This document shows, piece after piece, positions 11,884 to 24,130 of a DNA stretch of 64,000 nucleotides. The DNA lies in assembly GCA_958298945.1 (NCBI GenBank), contig OY282607.1:51685020-51749019 (forward strand), read 5' to 3'. Positions within the stretch are counted from its first letter, which is position 1. Each line of letters starts with the position of its first letter. Origin of the DNA: Atherix ibis (lineage: Eukaryota > Arthropoda > Insecta > Diptera > Athericidae). The position numbers and the translations under genes are program-made. The notes under the pieces are model-generated. The model did no database searches. It was not told the DNA's origin and saw only the letters and a list, made by a program, of their open reading frames with translations.

Positions 11884-14800
11884 ATATTTTTATTTCTTAT
11901 ACATTTTTTTTACTATTTCTTAATTCTTTAAAAATGTTTCCATATATTATAATATTTTAATATTTTTTCGATATGTTTGCTGCCCACACTCTCCTACGTT
12001 TTTTTATTTTAGTGTAATTTTGCGAAGTTTTTCTTTTTTGTTTACAACTTTCTGTAATAATTTTTTTCTTGTTTCCCTTTGCCCATCTAATTTTTGTAAT
12101 TTTTTTCATATTTGATTTTCTTAAAAATTGTACAAAAAACAGTTTAAACAAATATATTCGAAAATTTGTAATTCTTTATATTTTTTACCTGATTTCTTTC
12201 AGTTCCAAGTCAACCAACCCCCTTCCGCTTTTCTCATACACAACAGGTAATGGATTGCCTGCACACAAAATTTTTTGTATTATTTCTAATTATTTTTAGT
12301 TGTATTTGTATATATTTTTATCAATATAAGAAAAAGTCAGTCAGTTTATTTTCATTTTTCCCTAATTTTGGTAGAAACAATTTTTTAAGTAAATTTTGGA
12401 GTTTTTTTTTTAAATTTCTTTTATCAAAAAAGTTCAAATAATTAAATTTTAGTTAGAGGACCCCGCCCGCCGACCATTCTTCTCACGCAAACAGCACCTG
12501 GAAAATTTTTGTAAATTAAATTTTTATCAAATATGATTAACGAAAATATTCTTGAATAAAATGGTGCCATGCCAGAGTTAACGTTCTATTTGTAGATTTG
12601 TGTGTGTTTGTGCAAATTTTTGTTTTGTTTTATTTTTATTAATAGATATATTAGCACACACACCACCTACCTTCTCTATGGAAAAAAATATCCTTACGTA
12701 TGTGTGTGTGCATACGTATAGAGCTCGATAAAGAAAATCGTATTTGTGTAAAGTTTCCTTTTATCTGTTGGAAATACAAATACGTATAAATTGCGCAAGG
12801 ACATGTTATCGATTTTGAACAAGAGCCAAAAGCTCTCTTCTCTAGGATAACAGACGACTTTAGCAGCCATAAAATCGTACAGCGAAAAAAAAGAAAAAAT
12901 TTAGATCTACCAACAAAAACCGGAACGCTATAATGAAATTATATTGTGTCCTTTTCTTTGCAGTAATATTAAATTATGAGTGAACTTGATTAGAGGGAGA
13001 CGGAAAATGATAGAGAGCAGAATGGTTAGTTGCTTTTTGCATTTCGTTGTAGAATCATTTGTGGTGGTTGCCAAAATGAGACGAAAACGCAACTACACTT
13101 TTTCTGAGTAACTGTGACTGTTGTGCTTTGCATACAATTCTCCGTCTCATGACTTCCCATTACCAACCATCTGATTTTGTCGTTCTTCCCTTTTTAAATC
13201 CTTGTCTACTCTTTTTGTCCTTTTCTGGTTCATTTCTATCGGCTAATTTTCTTGTCTATTCTTGGGTGCACTTAAATCTTAAATTGTTTCACCATCTCTC
13301 GAAAATAATCTTGTGTCATTTCTCTCTACTCTTATCTCTGTCAATTTATCCCTTGTCTTTTGCGATATGCTCTAATAAAGACAAAAGTGTACACTCTTCT
13401 TAGAAGCTTTTTAAATTAACCATTTAAAACTATGCAGATGACTAAATTTTGCTTATTATTTAAAACACTACAAAACACATTTACTACATATACGATATAC
13501 ATATGTGAATGCGGTGAATGTGTGCTTGGATGTTCTTGCGTGACTACTGCGCAAGCTTTAAATTGTCCGGAGAGTTATTAAAATTATCCAGAGAAGAAAA
13601 GTGGTCACTATTTTTTAGTAATTTCAATTTTCTCTCCAGCTATCCATCTCTTTCACTCCCCTTTCACTAGTACTGCATACATTTTGTTAAGCCTTCTTCA
13701 ACAATCACCTCTCCCTCTCTTCCTTTTTCTTGTATCTTTCAACACCACCTTATTATCGTACAATCTCTCATTTATTTCAATTTTAAATTTATCAACAAAA
13801 AAATCGAATATGCACAAGAAAAATTTAACATAGAGAATCGATTTGATCTAGTACTGCACATATTCTTTAGGATTAGGAAATTTGTTTTAAAAAAATACAA
13901 TTTTAAAGCTTTACTATTTGTTGCTTTTTCTTAACATTCTTGTTTTTTTTCTTCTATTAAATATTAAATTCAGTTTATTCTGAAATGAAGATTAGAAGGT
14001 GGTCGGTCATAAAAAAAAAAAACGTACTAGAAGTTGGGTAGGGAAGTTTAAGGAGTGGAAAAATATTTTCTGGGTAATAAAAATTATTGCTGAGAGTATT
14101 TAATGAGCTACACGACCCTAACAAGCAAGGTACAAATATTATTTATGTTGTGGAGAAAAAAAATGCTTCATTTACGACGGTACCTAATATCCTTTGTGCG
14201 CTGCGGTTTAATTTCACCTTTCCGGGAACGTGTTTTGTGCAAATAAGAAAATTAAAGGGGAAAAATGCACAAATTTATGTTTTTTTTTATATATCGCACT
14301 CATTTTTTTTCCTTTCTGTAATAAATATTTTACAGTGTGCTACGAGTGTACAGTGATAAAGAACATTGAAGGAATACTAATTGTAAGGAGAAACTTACTT
14401 AATAAACAAGGGCTCCAATTCTAATTTGGAAATTTTTTGTTGATCACATCGCCAATTTGTGTAATGGGGGATGATGGATTTTCCTTTTGGGCATGTTATC
14501 GTAATTTCAAAGACTTCTTCTCAGTTCCTCTTTTTGTAAATTTTTATTATATATTTTTTTTTCGTTCCATCTCAACATCATCTATATAAGATTAAATATT
14601 CAACATACCATTTTTGATGTGTTATAAAATTATCGTCGAATGACCGACCCACATAATCGGGATCAGAATTTGTAGTGTAAATGGAAGAGGCTCAGTTTGT
14701 GCACATATAGATATATCGATAAAGTCCTTGGATGGTTTATGTGTCTTCGGTATATTTCCGTTTATAGATGTGAGTGAGTAGAGTTATTCAGTTGTTGCTA

Positions 14801-16099
14801 TAAATTTTCAAGGATTACAAAAAAAAGGGGAGGAAAAATATCAAGGACTATTTTAATCGAAAAACAAAAGTTTTTCACTTAAAGTTATAGTAGTAAAATT
14901 AGAGAACTTTCAAAGTCAACGGTGGTAATCCTTTAGGGTAAAGTTAAATGGGCAACTGAGGTGGTTGGTTGGTAACGGAGGAGCCACAAAAAGGGATTAC
15001 CTAATTTGTTGAAATAATTTGGCTAAGATTAGTTTTCAATGAATTTTTGATTAATTAGTTTAGTTTTTCTTGAATATTTTTGGCAAAATGTTTATTTACA
15101 ATGAGAGAAGTTGGATTTGCTGGGATATTCGATTTTTTTTAATTCATACAACATTAGGGATCTGTTTTTAGATTGGGAGCAATTTTTTTTTATACCTAAA
15201 ATTTTATTTTCGTCTGTGTTCTCCTTTCAATTTTGGGGATTATCATTAAATTTTAGTTCAGTAAAATGAAGATTTTATTTTGTTGTGGATAACAACGTAC
15301 TAAAGCCAATTAGTTACTGATACAAAAGCATTGCAAATGGGAACCTCCACACTCTGCAGTCTTGAACTTTCTTGGTGTTGAGACTGGGTGAATAAAAATG
15401 AAAATCTCTGTTGTATATCAGAAAATAATAGAAAACCCATTGTTCTCAAATATTTGGGAACTGCTCTTCTCTATGAATTTCCAACAATCTTCACTAAGTC
15501 AGTCTCCCACTATACAGAGAAGCAACTCTTAACCTCCGCCTTGCTTTAGGACTGCCACTACAAGTTCTGGCCGGTTTTTTTTCTCCAGCATTGTGAAGGG
15601 TGTTCATTCTTCTTTTAGACCCAAAGAGGTAGAATTTGCCTTACCCAACCAGGTGCAGAAGTTCCGTTTTAATGAAATATAACCTAATGTAATATTTTTT
15701 CTTATCTTGAGAGCAAAATAATGGTTTCCTAACCGTCGTACTGCCAAATAGAGAGCTACACGGTTTGCATGGCTTTTATTTGATTTGCACGGAATTTGTC
15801 AGCTTCCGATTCCTCTGACTAGTTTCGCTTAAACGAATAATTTTCGGCTAATAGACCGTGATAATATACAAAAATGGTTATGTTGACTGGTTCCCTTGCT
15901 TCTAAGATTTATTCGCTTCTGATTTCTTTTTGTAGGAATACTTAAGGTCTACGCTAATTGTATCTGGACTATTGAGCAACTTAATTAAAATGGGCGCAAT
16001 GAAATCAACGAGATTAACCCGGAAATGTATGAATAAAACGTGTTTTTTTTATAGAGCACTTGCGCTAATTTTATAATGTTTTGATATATGACACACATG
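11884..16099. other. AT-rich noncoding DNA
   Basis: About 4.2 kb with no gene or named element that I can support. There are strong homopolymer runs and CT-rich stretches (13630-13750). The frames at 13128-13403 and 14087-14356 encode low-complexity hydrophobic chance peptides. A few short palindromes are within what AT-rich DNA gives by chance. Confidence 0.45.
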
Positions 16100-17397
16100 T
16101 GAGAGCGTTAAACAGGATAGACGTCAGTGCACTTTGCTCTTAAATTGCAGTTATTACACATTGACGCAGAGCATTATTGTAGGCATAAATTCTGTTCAGC
16201 GTTTGGCTTTGTATGCATGTTTGAATGTTTTGTAGAACCGTGTCAACCGGGGCAATGCAGGTTCTCATGGGACAAATTCCATGGGACCTGGAAGTGCTGC
16301 GTGGAAACATCCACTACCGTCTACGGTGGGGCATTTCGTTTGCTGGTTCTCTGGTTATCTGGTTACGAATAAAGAGGTTTAGGATCTTAAACCACGCCAG
16401 CGACTTGGACTGGTCCTGAATAGGATGTGTGAAATTTGGCAACGTCGATGGGATGAGTGTGAATGGCAGATAGACGCACATGTTCATTTCGGATGTGTGC
16501 TTTGTGTATACGTCTGGATTTGAATTTGGTCTATACCTTGGGTATTTACTCACGGGACATGGCAGTGTGAATGGGTTCCTGTATGGGAGTGGTCTGGTTG
16601 CGAAGGCTAGGTGCTCTTGTGGGGCGGCGGAGTTGAGTGCCAAACACCTTCTCATTGAGTGTGGCCTGTACGGGGATTTGCGAGACTTAGGTGCATGTGG
16701 AATCGTGGTGAATGATGAGAGTGTGGATGTGAGCGGAGTGTTAGGTAGGAGAGAATGGTATGAATGCCTTAATAGATTTGCCGTGGCACTTTTTCAGAGG
16801 AGAGCGAGCAAGGTGGCTACAACTGGGTCTCGGAGAACGCGCGTACCTGAACTGGCTTAGCGGTGCCTAGGGATTTACAAGATTCCCTGACCGTAGTTCA
16901 ATGAGCGCAGTACAAACTGAATTTTAAAACAAAAATTCGTACTACGGGAGTCGGGGTGTCCCATGGTGTTGGAATACACTGTGTCCGATATTCGTGAGAC
17001 GCTTAGGCAGCAACGTAGTGGGTGTGGTTGATACCTATATCGCGGGTACGATCTACGGATCGCAGGTGGGAGATGACAGGCAATAACTTGCAATTATCTC
17101 GGGCACTGTCACTGCTAATGACAGTAGAGGTTTAGGTAGTCCTCGCCACCAGCAGGTAACTGATTACTAACTGTTAACTGCCAGTAATGGTGGTGCGTTG
17201 ATTTATCGTAGCTCAATCCCTATAGTCGTAGGCGACTCGTGGTATTATGTTTAACGATAGATAAGTTACGATAAATAATATATTTCTGCTGTATAGTTCA
17301 CGATGCTAGATAGATCGGTGTTTGCCTGACTGCATCTGCTGAGTGACAATTAGGCTTTATGTTGAAAGACAAATAGGTCACGTTAAATAAAACATTA
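16100..17397 (+). mobile_element. R1-type non-LTR retroelement 3' end, copy 1
   Basis: This copy is 5'-truncated. From about 16172 the + strand encodes, with frameshifts, INSVQRLALYAC, STGAMQVLMGQIPWDLEVLRG, LNRMCEIWQRRWDE, then an intact last block of 126 codons (16480-16860). That block includes FGLYLGYLLTGHGSVN and a Cys-His cluster CSCGAAELSAKHLLIEC (C-x1-C-x8-H-x4-C). This order is the C-terminal domain of R1-clade ORF2. A 3' UTR of about 540 bp follows (16861-17397) and is shared with the copy at 60050-61398, including CTACGGGAGTCGG and the end motif GTCACGTTAAATAA. There is no poly(A) tail, as is usual for R1-like elements. The exact 5' truncation point is uncertain. Confidence 0.75.
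16480..16860 (+). pseudogene. R1-type ORF2 C-terminal domain (fragment)
   Basis: This 126-codon open frame is the last part of a retroelement polyprotein, which would lie downstream of the reverse transcriptase. It has the zinc-knuckle-like cluster Cys-x-Cys-x8-His-x4-Cys near residues 44-60, then LRDLGACGIVVNDESVDVSGVLG and LNRFAVALFQRRAS. The frame runs past the end seen in the sister copy (which stops at MVRE) into GSRRTRVPELA because of an indel. It starts at an internal Met and has no promoter of its own, so it is a fragment and not a gene. Confidence 0.65.
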
Positions 17398-20300
17398 TAA
17401 CTGTAGTACGCTCAAGTTTATTTTCGTTCTTGATAGTCAATAGCAAATTTTTTTATTTTTTTATAGTCAATAGCAAATTGACTATAAAAATTAATTTTAT
17501 TGTATAAATATTTGTCATATTTTTTAAATTTTAATCAAAAAGTTGTCAATTAACTTTAGATAAATATTTCAAAAAAAGGCTTAAATCCAATCCCCCCTTG
17601 TGTTTTTATGGCATAATATTTAGAAAGTATAATGTTTGAACATCCCACAGTAGCGTCATAAAAACTCTTAACACTAGCCAAATGGCCCCATAGTCGGGAC
17701 AATACAAAATGCCCCTTTGAAATATTATTCCTCCTATAAAATTATATTGTACAACCAATGTTAATTAATTGAGATTGCAATTTATAAAGACGAAAAAAAT
17801 CTCCGCTTTAAGGTTGGTATGCCACATGTTGAATTTCTCTGTTTTTCATATCAAATTAGCAACGCAATATTGCGTCCAATTAAAAATATAATTAAAAGAC
17901 TATCTTCCAAAAACAACAAAATTTTATTTTTAACGTTTTCAATCACACTTAAGATTTTTTCCAAATATCAAAAATTGTACTCCACAACAGCCTCAAATAA
18001 AAACGCTAAGAAATTCGGATTCCCATTAAATAGAATTAAATTACATCCTCTCATCTTAAAAATATCCACTTCTATCAGTCCATACCTAAAAAGAAAATCA
18101 ACTTCTATGATTAGCAATTATAAATTTGTTTCTTTGATCTATTTTATAATATTTTTGTCATCTCCTTTTCTCAAGTGATCCCCCCTCCTTCTCCCCCTCC
18201 TCCTCCTCTTCCAAAAATGTATATTACCTACTTTTATAATTTGATATGAAGACGAATTTCTTTTGACAATCATTCAATTTGGATTCACAACTTAATCCCT
18301 TATACAGTACAGTATTCAGTGTGTCTTGTCTCTTTTATGATTTTGACAATCGTCCCAAATTATCTTCTTTCTCTTTCTGCCCTCTCTCTATCCGAAAAAA
18401 GGTACATCAATTCTATCTACCTTAATAAATGTTAAGAAAATTGAGTTTTACCTTAAGTCTATTCTAGTTATTTCAATTTGATTAAATTTAGAAAATTCAA
18501 TCAAACGAAAATAGAATAGATTATTTGTAATTTTTTATCCTTAATCAAATACTGTGTTTTTTTAAATATAACTTTTTATCTTTTATATTAAGAATTGGGG
18601 TTCCTTTTAAAATATTCAATTTGTACAATTTCATATTTCGGATATTTGGTTGATCTTAGAAAATTTATTATAATATTTTGTCGTGTACAGTGAAAAGTTA
18701 GCTATTTATTATTATTATTATTCACTGTGATTATGTGAATGTATGACAAGAACGGAAATAGTTTAGATAGAAAGAAAACCATTTTTTATATTGTAGCTTA
18801 TTTTTAAAAGAGACAATCCATCATATTCTTTATAAAATTAGTATGAAAAAGGCAATTAGGAAAATGATAATTTGGTCTGACAGAATGGACCTTTTTGCAT
18901 ATTTTATAGCAGCACAAGAACATAAATTTCTACCTCCTTATACCAGAAACAAATAATTTACAAGTTCAAAAAGTCAAGTGAACGCCATCTACCATCAAAA
19001 TTCAGTTACGTACTTGGTCGTGTCACATTCCAAGTGGAAAAAAAATACAAAACACTCATAAGAAACGTGACACAATTAAGAGGTTCCGTCACTGTTCGTT
19101 AGATGGCATTGGGTGAACTTGTAAAGTAGTTTCATAAATTTTGCCTTTTGTTATGTTTTTACCTTTTTCTGTTCTTAATACGTTCTTGAACTTTTCTTAC
19201 TATATTCTGAATTAAGAAGTTTTTTTTTTATATAATAAAGGATATTTTCAATCATCCAAAAGAACTCTTCTATTTTTCGATCAAACAATTGCATAAACAT
19301 TTGCTATGCGTGTACAATTAATGCAAATTTTTTTTTATATCCCTAATCGGGAAGTGGTAAATACACTTATAGAATTAAAATTATATAACAATCTCTATGA
19401 TATTATAAGGCGTTTTTTAAAGCTTATAATTGGAAATTTCTACAATATTTAAGGTAGTTGCACAACCTTCGTAATAATTGTTTGCGTAGAAAAAATTACA
19501 GTGCGCAGCATATAAACTATTACCCAATAACCGTCGACAATTTTTGAGAAACGTTCACCGCACTTGATCGTCAAATATCGTCAATCTGCGCCCTACAGTT
19601 AATTGGTTCATTTAAATATGCACTGTTGGCTATTGTGCTAATGATTCGCTGGAATTGCACTAGTTAATTTTGTGTACTTCTTCTTGTTCAGAAGTTTCTT
19701 GTCGCCTTACACTACTGTAGTGTGCGGCGATAAGAGCTTACTCTGCTCTTTGGTGGTGGGGAGTGTGCTAGATAGCAGCAAAATAATGAATGTGTGTGTG
19801 CCTATTATGACTTTAGCCGTTATTGACTATTTAATAAACGCATAGTGAAAGATGTGTGCGTCGTTAATAAATGGTGTGTGCCCGTTTCGAGGTCGCATTT
19901 TAAAATTGGTGCAATGTTAATAAATTCAAGTTAGGAAACCGACCTTACCTAAAGCACCTTGCAGTGGCGGGGTGTGGGATAAGAGCGTTTCACTTATCGT
20001 AATTCTTTTGTTAATTATTTATTATATTAAATGTGCAATGCTGTTGCTGCTCTCTTTTATCTTCTCTTCTTTTTTATACATTATCATTTTCAAGTTTTTT
20101 TTTAACTTATTATCTAGAGAATTAGAATTAACTATTTTTTTTAGAGAAAAACTAATTGTCACGATAATTAAAAAATAACGCAAAAAAAAACTAAATCTCA
20201 TTTAAGTAAATTGTTTTGTGCGCTTATTTGTTGTTGTATTGCATTTTATTTTTAAGCTAATATAACAAAAAAGTGTGTGAATGTGGAATATGGGCGTATT

Positions 20301-20537
20301 TGTGGACATAAATGAAAATTAAAAATACTAAAAATTATAAAAATGCATAACGTACGTACATATAAAGTACGGATGGTCGTATTAGTTAATAATAATAATG
20401 ATAATATTCATAAAAGCCGTATTTTTGTGACTTGTAAAGCGCGTGATTCGGGTGATTTTATATATATTTGATGTGCCATCTTTTAATTTGTTTCTAGCTA
20501 TTGTAATAAACTATTTTTGTTACTGTAATTTCCAACA
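17398..20537. other. AT-rich noncoding DNA
   Basis: No recognisable gene in 3.1 kb. The frame 17819-18178 is Lys/Ile/Ser-rich and without a motif. A CT-rich tract is at 18179-18212. At 19690-19760 there is a small palindrome (CACTACTGTAGTG) in a slightly GC-richer patch; its meaning is unknown. Confidence 0.45.
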
Positions 20538-20589
20538 TACGAGGTCTGTTCAAAAAGTATCGCGAATTTTGTGTTTTTTCAAAAATGAT

Positions 20590-21866
20590 CAGGTGTTGTA
20601 ATTAATTCGTAGCGTTTTTTTGCAAGGTTTCGTGGTTTATTATGACAGTATCATTACAGAAGCGTTATTCAAAGTATTGTCCTTCATTATCCACTACTTT
20701 TTGCCATCTTTCTGGTAATGCTTGGATACCGCATCGAAAAAATTCTTCTTCTTTAGATTCGATGAAAGAATCGATCCAATTTTTGGTCATTTCGTAGTTA
20801 TCGAAGTGCTGCTCTGACAAGCCATGCGCCATAGATCGAAACATATGAAAATCAGATGGGGCAATGTCTGGTGAATATGTCGGGTGAGGCAGAACTTCCC
20901 ATTTCAGCGTATTTAAATAAGTTTTCACGACTTTCGCAACATTGGGTCTTGCATTGTCGTGGAGCAAGATTACTTTGTCCTGTCGATCTTTATATTGCGG
21001 CCGCTTTTCTTGTAATGCTCTGTTCAAACGCATCAATTGTCGTCTGTATACGTCCCCAGTGATGGTTTCACCCGGTTGGAGGAGCTCATAATAAATAACA
21101 CCCAGCTGATCCCGCCAAATGCACAGTCAGATCTTCTTTCCATGAATATTCGACCTGGGGGACGATGTCGATTCATGACCGGGCAAGCCCCACGATTTTC
21201 TGCGTTTGGGATTATCGTAGAGTATCCACTTCTCGTCACCAGTGACGATTCGATGCAGAAATCCTTTCCTTGCCTGCCGTTGGAGACGAATCTCACAGGT
21301 GACTAAACGCCGTTCGACGTCCCTTGGCTTCAACTCATGTGGAACCCACGTTCCCTGTTTTTGTACCATTCCTATGGCTTTCAGGCATTTTCCGACCGTC
21401 GAAAAGTCGACTCCAATCGATGTGGACAACTCCCGGAGTGTTTGGCACGGGTCTTCATCGAGCAACGTCACCAAATCTTCATCTTCGAACTTTTTCGGCT
21501 GTCCGGGACGTTCCATGTCTTCCAAATCAAAATTTCCATTTTTAAACCGCACAAACCACTTTCTGCAAGTTTGCTCAGCAAGAGCATGTTGCCGTAGACA
21601 TCCACTAAAATACGATGACTTTCCGCGGCACTTTTCTTCATGTTGAAGTAATGGAGTAACACTCCCCGCAAAAACGATTTTTCAGGCACGAGCTTCTACA
21701 TGTTTGACACTGCGCAACAAGTGCTACTGACACTATAACAAAGTGTCATATAGTGGAAAGGTTGCGTTGGGTCAGTAGTTTCTGGGAGAATATTTACTTT
21801 TGCATGTGTGACTATGGATAGTTGGCTATCTTTTTTAAAACGCTACGAATTAATTCCAACACCTGG
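20590..21866 (-). mobile_element. Full-length mariner nested in a mariner
   Basis: Inverted repeats AGGTGTTGTAATTAATTCGT (from 20591) and its complement ending CACCTGG (21866) bound a 1277-bp unit, the usual full mariner length. TA follows on the right (21867-21868). The left target has lost about two bases. It lies inside the outer family A element. Removing it joins the outer leader to TTTATTTATTCATGAATA, as seen in the uninterrupted relative at 55704-56021. The transposase is on the minus strand and nearly complete, with one frameshift and one stop. Confidence 0.88.
20665..21689 (-). pseudogene. Mariner transposase, nearly full length
   Basis: Starts MPEKSFLRGVLLHYFNMKK (21689). After about 35 codons the frame shifts near VYGN. 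The next part (21552-21127) runs from MRFKNGNFDLEDMERPGQP through the second HTH-like region and VPHEL to the first catalytic Asp in VTGDEKWILYDNPKR. A TGA replaces the Met expected after HGKKI (about 21126). The reading frame then continues, with the second Asp in LLHDNARPNVAK and the third in YSPDIAPSDFHMFRSM, 34 residues apart. It ends VDNEGQYFE and a stop at 20665. All three catalytic Asp are present. About 340 codons in total, as expected for a mariner. Two lesions only, so it was active relatively recently. Confidence 0.85.
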
Positions 21867-22873
21867 TATTTATTTATTCATGAATATCTATTTTGTCCCA
21901 TTCAAAGTAATCCCCACCAGATATTATACACTTGTGCCAACGTTTTATCCAATCCTCGAAGCACTTCAAAAAATAATTTTTTGTGATCTTGTTCAGCTCC
22001 TCCTTCGGTGTCGTCTTTATCTCCTCAATCGTAGCGTAGCATCGTCCTTTCATGGGGCTCTTCAGTTTCGGGAACAAAAAAAAGGCAGGGGGCCAGATCT
22101 GGAGAATACGGTGGCTGCGGCATTATTAGCTTGTTTTTGGTCAAAAATTTATCATGGTGCAAAAGCCAATTTTTGCTCTTTCACAAGTCCGGGCGTTTCT
22201 GGCGGATTGCTTGGCGCAACTTTCACATAACTTGCAGGTAATATTCCTTATTGACCGTTCTACGCTGTGGCAAAACTCATGATATACCACGCCCCTGCAA
22301 TCGAAGAAAACTGTAAGCAAAACCTTCACATACGACCGAACTTTGCGCGCTTTTTTTAGGTCTTGGCTCGTTCGGCAGCTTCCATTGGGATGATTGAGCT
22401 TTGGTTTCCACGTCATAACCATAAACCCATGATTCGTCACCAGTTATGACCCTCTGTAGCAAATTTGGGTCGTCGCGGACAGAGTCCAACAGCTCCTTAG
22501 CAATGTTAATGCGATGCTATTGTTGGTCGAAAATGTGCAAAAGTCGAAGACGAGCCAAAAAACGTGCAAGCAAAGCAGCTGTCAAAAATTAACTGAACAT
22601 TCAAAATGGCCGAACTTGTCGGCATAAGTGATAGACATGAGTACCAACATAACGCCACAAAAAATCGAAAATCGAATATACGTAACCCGTGCAAATTCAA
22701 AATTCGTGATACTTTTTGAACATACCTCGTATAGCCAAGATACAACCAGCAGAGTCATCATAACATTTTTTATAGTGGCGATGGGGTTAAATCTTTGCTA
22801 GACAACCGAAAATATTAAACTTTGAACGTTGACTGTGATAAATAATTATAAATTTAAGACTCCAATAGAAATA

Positions 22874-23185
22874 CAGGGTGCGTTTTATGTTCCAGTTGGA
22901 AGATTTTTTTTAATAACTTTTAAATCAAATACAATTTTATAATTTATATTTTATTGATTGATTATATGGTCTTCTTGTGATTGTTTATTAGTGTACACTT
23001 TTTCGTTCAAGTAACCTTATACGAAGAAATTAAGACGGTTCTAATCCGGGGATTTTTGGGGCCAGTCGATATAACCACTTTTTGACATTATTCGGTCGGG
23101 AAAAATTTCTCCCAAAATTTGCATCACAGCACGACTTGTGTGTGATGTCACGCCGTCTTACTGCAACCACATGTTTGTTCTGTAC
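22874..23185 (-). mobile_element. DD41D-type element, truncated copy 2
   Basis: The left end CAGGGTGCGTTTTATGTTCC follows TA (22872-22873). The next 300 bp match copies 1 and 3, including the region that encodes the block after QQDGA on the minus strand. It stops abruptly near 23185, at the position of MWFQQDG, with no right inverted repeat. Confidence 0.7.
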
Positions 23186-24130
23186 AAAATACAATAATAC
23201 ATAATTACGAAAGCGTGTATGTGAAAAAACTCCCTTCGTAATCTTTTAAATTTTTTAAGCTAGTGGATAAACTTTATGCAAAAGGTAACTGTCAAAATTC
23301 CACCTTGGAATATTCTGAACTATTTTTACAATTTAAAGTTTTATCCACTTTGAGGTCAGCTTAGAATATTTTTTTTTTTCGTCAAAATCTAAGCGAAATT
23401 TATCATCGAAATTGTATTGCAAAACTTATTTTCAATTTTATCGTTTTATCCTAGGACAGGCAATTTCAGTCTAATTTTAATCCTTTATTTGTTAAACCGG
23501 CATATATTTCGTCTTAAAAAAATTTCATGATCCTGCATTCACGACGCCATTTCCAAAACTGTTTGAAGTAGCATTCATTATAAAATCCTTAGTTCATAGC
23601 CTAGATATATCGAAATCGTTCCCATTTATAAAAAAACAAGAAAAAGTAAAAGCAATCAAAAAAAGGCCTTTATAATTTCAATTTTGGTAATTATCTTCAC
23701 TCCAACTGCCAAACCTGCTGCGGCTAAAGCATTATTCTTCATTTTCTAATGGAATGTCGCCTTATAATTTTTCTAATCAAATTCCATAAATCGTTTGGAT
23801 GTGTTTAAAATTGTTTAATGATGTTCCCCTTTTATTACGAAACTTTCTTTTTAAAGATCTACTTTGTATTTCTTCATCTTATTTGTTTATTAATCTGCAA
23901 ACTTAGTTTGCCAAATGGATTTATGATCGTGTTGCTGAAATGTTTCCCTGGCTCGTCTTGGGATCCTTGAATACAAATAAACAAACCATCAAAAAATCAA
24001 ATTAATTAAAAATATTCCAAAAAAAAAATCGCTAGTAATGCCGCTAGTTAGGAGTAAATTCTTTATCATTTTGGATATTAAAATACAATAGTTTGACTTT
24101 AGTATGTAGGGTAGCTTTTTATAAATAATA
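23186..24130. other. AT-rich noncoding DNA
   Basis: Nothing recognised. It ends at the TA (24129-24130) before the next DD41D-type copy. Confidence 0.45.

Larger units (their letters stand above)
20540..22729 (-). mobile_element. Mariner family A, interrupted by another mariner
   Basis: The outer element has inverted repeats CGAGGTCTGTTCAAAAAGTA at 20540 and its complement ending at 22729, both next to TA. Its own sequence is 20540-20588 plus 21869-22729. The minus strand reads, from the right: a long leader identical in plan to the 3230-3979 copy, NIAKELLDSVRDD (about 22500), TGDESWVYGYD (about 22430), a frameshifted middle, then FPKLKSPMKGRCYATIEEIK and a C-terminal end GDYFEWDKIDIHE (stop at 21874). 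The N-terminal HTH is absent, as in the first copy. The stretch with the second Asp (FCTMINF frame, about 22155) is deleted or broken. A second mariner (20590-21866) sits in its C-terminal flank. Confidence 0.87.

Noticed and set aside
16314..16655. 113-codon minus-strand open frame
   Set aside because: Antisense of the R1-type C-terminal domain; the same happens at 60424-60744.
17819..18178. 119-codon + strand open frame
   Set aside because: Ile/Lys/Ser/Phe-rich composition typical of AT-rich noncoding DNA, with no motif or coding-like neighbours.
21242..21646. 134-codon + strand open frame
   Set aside because: Antisense shadow of the nested mariner transposase on the minus strand.
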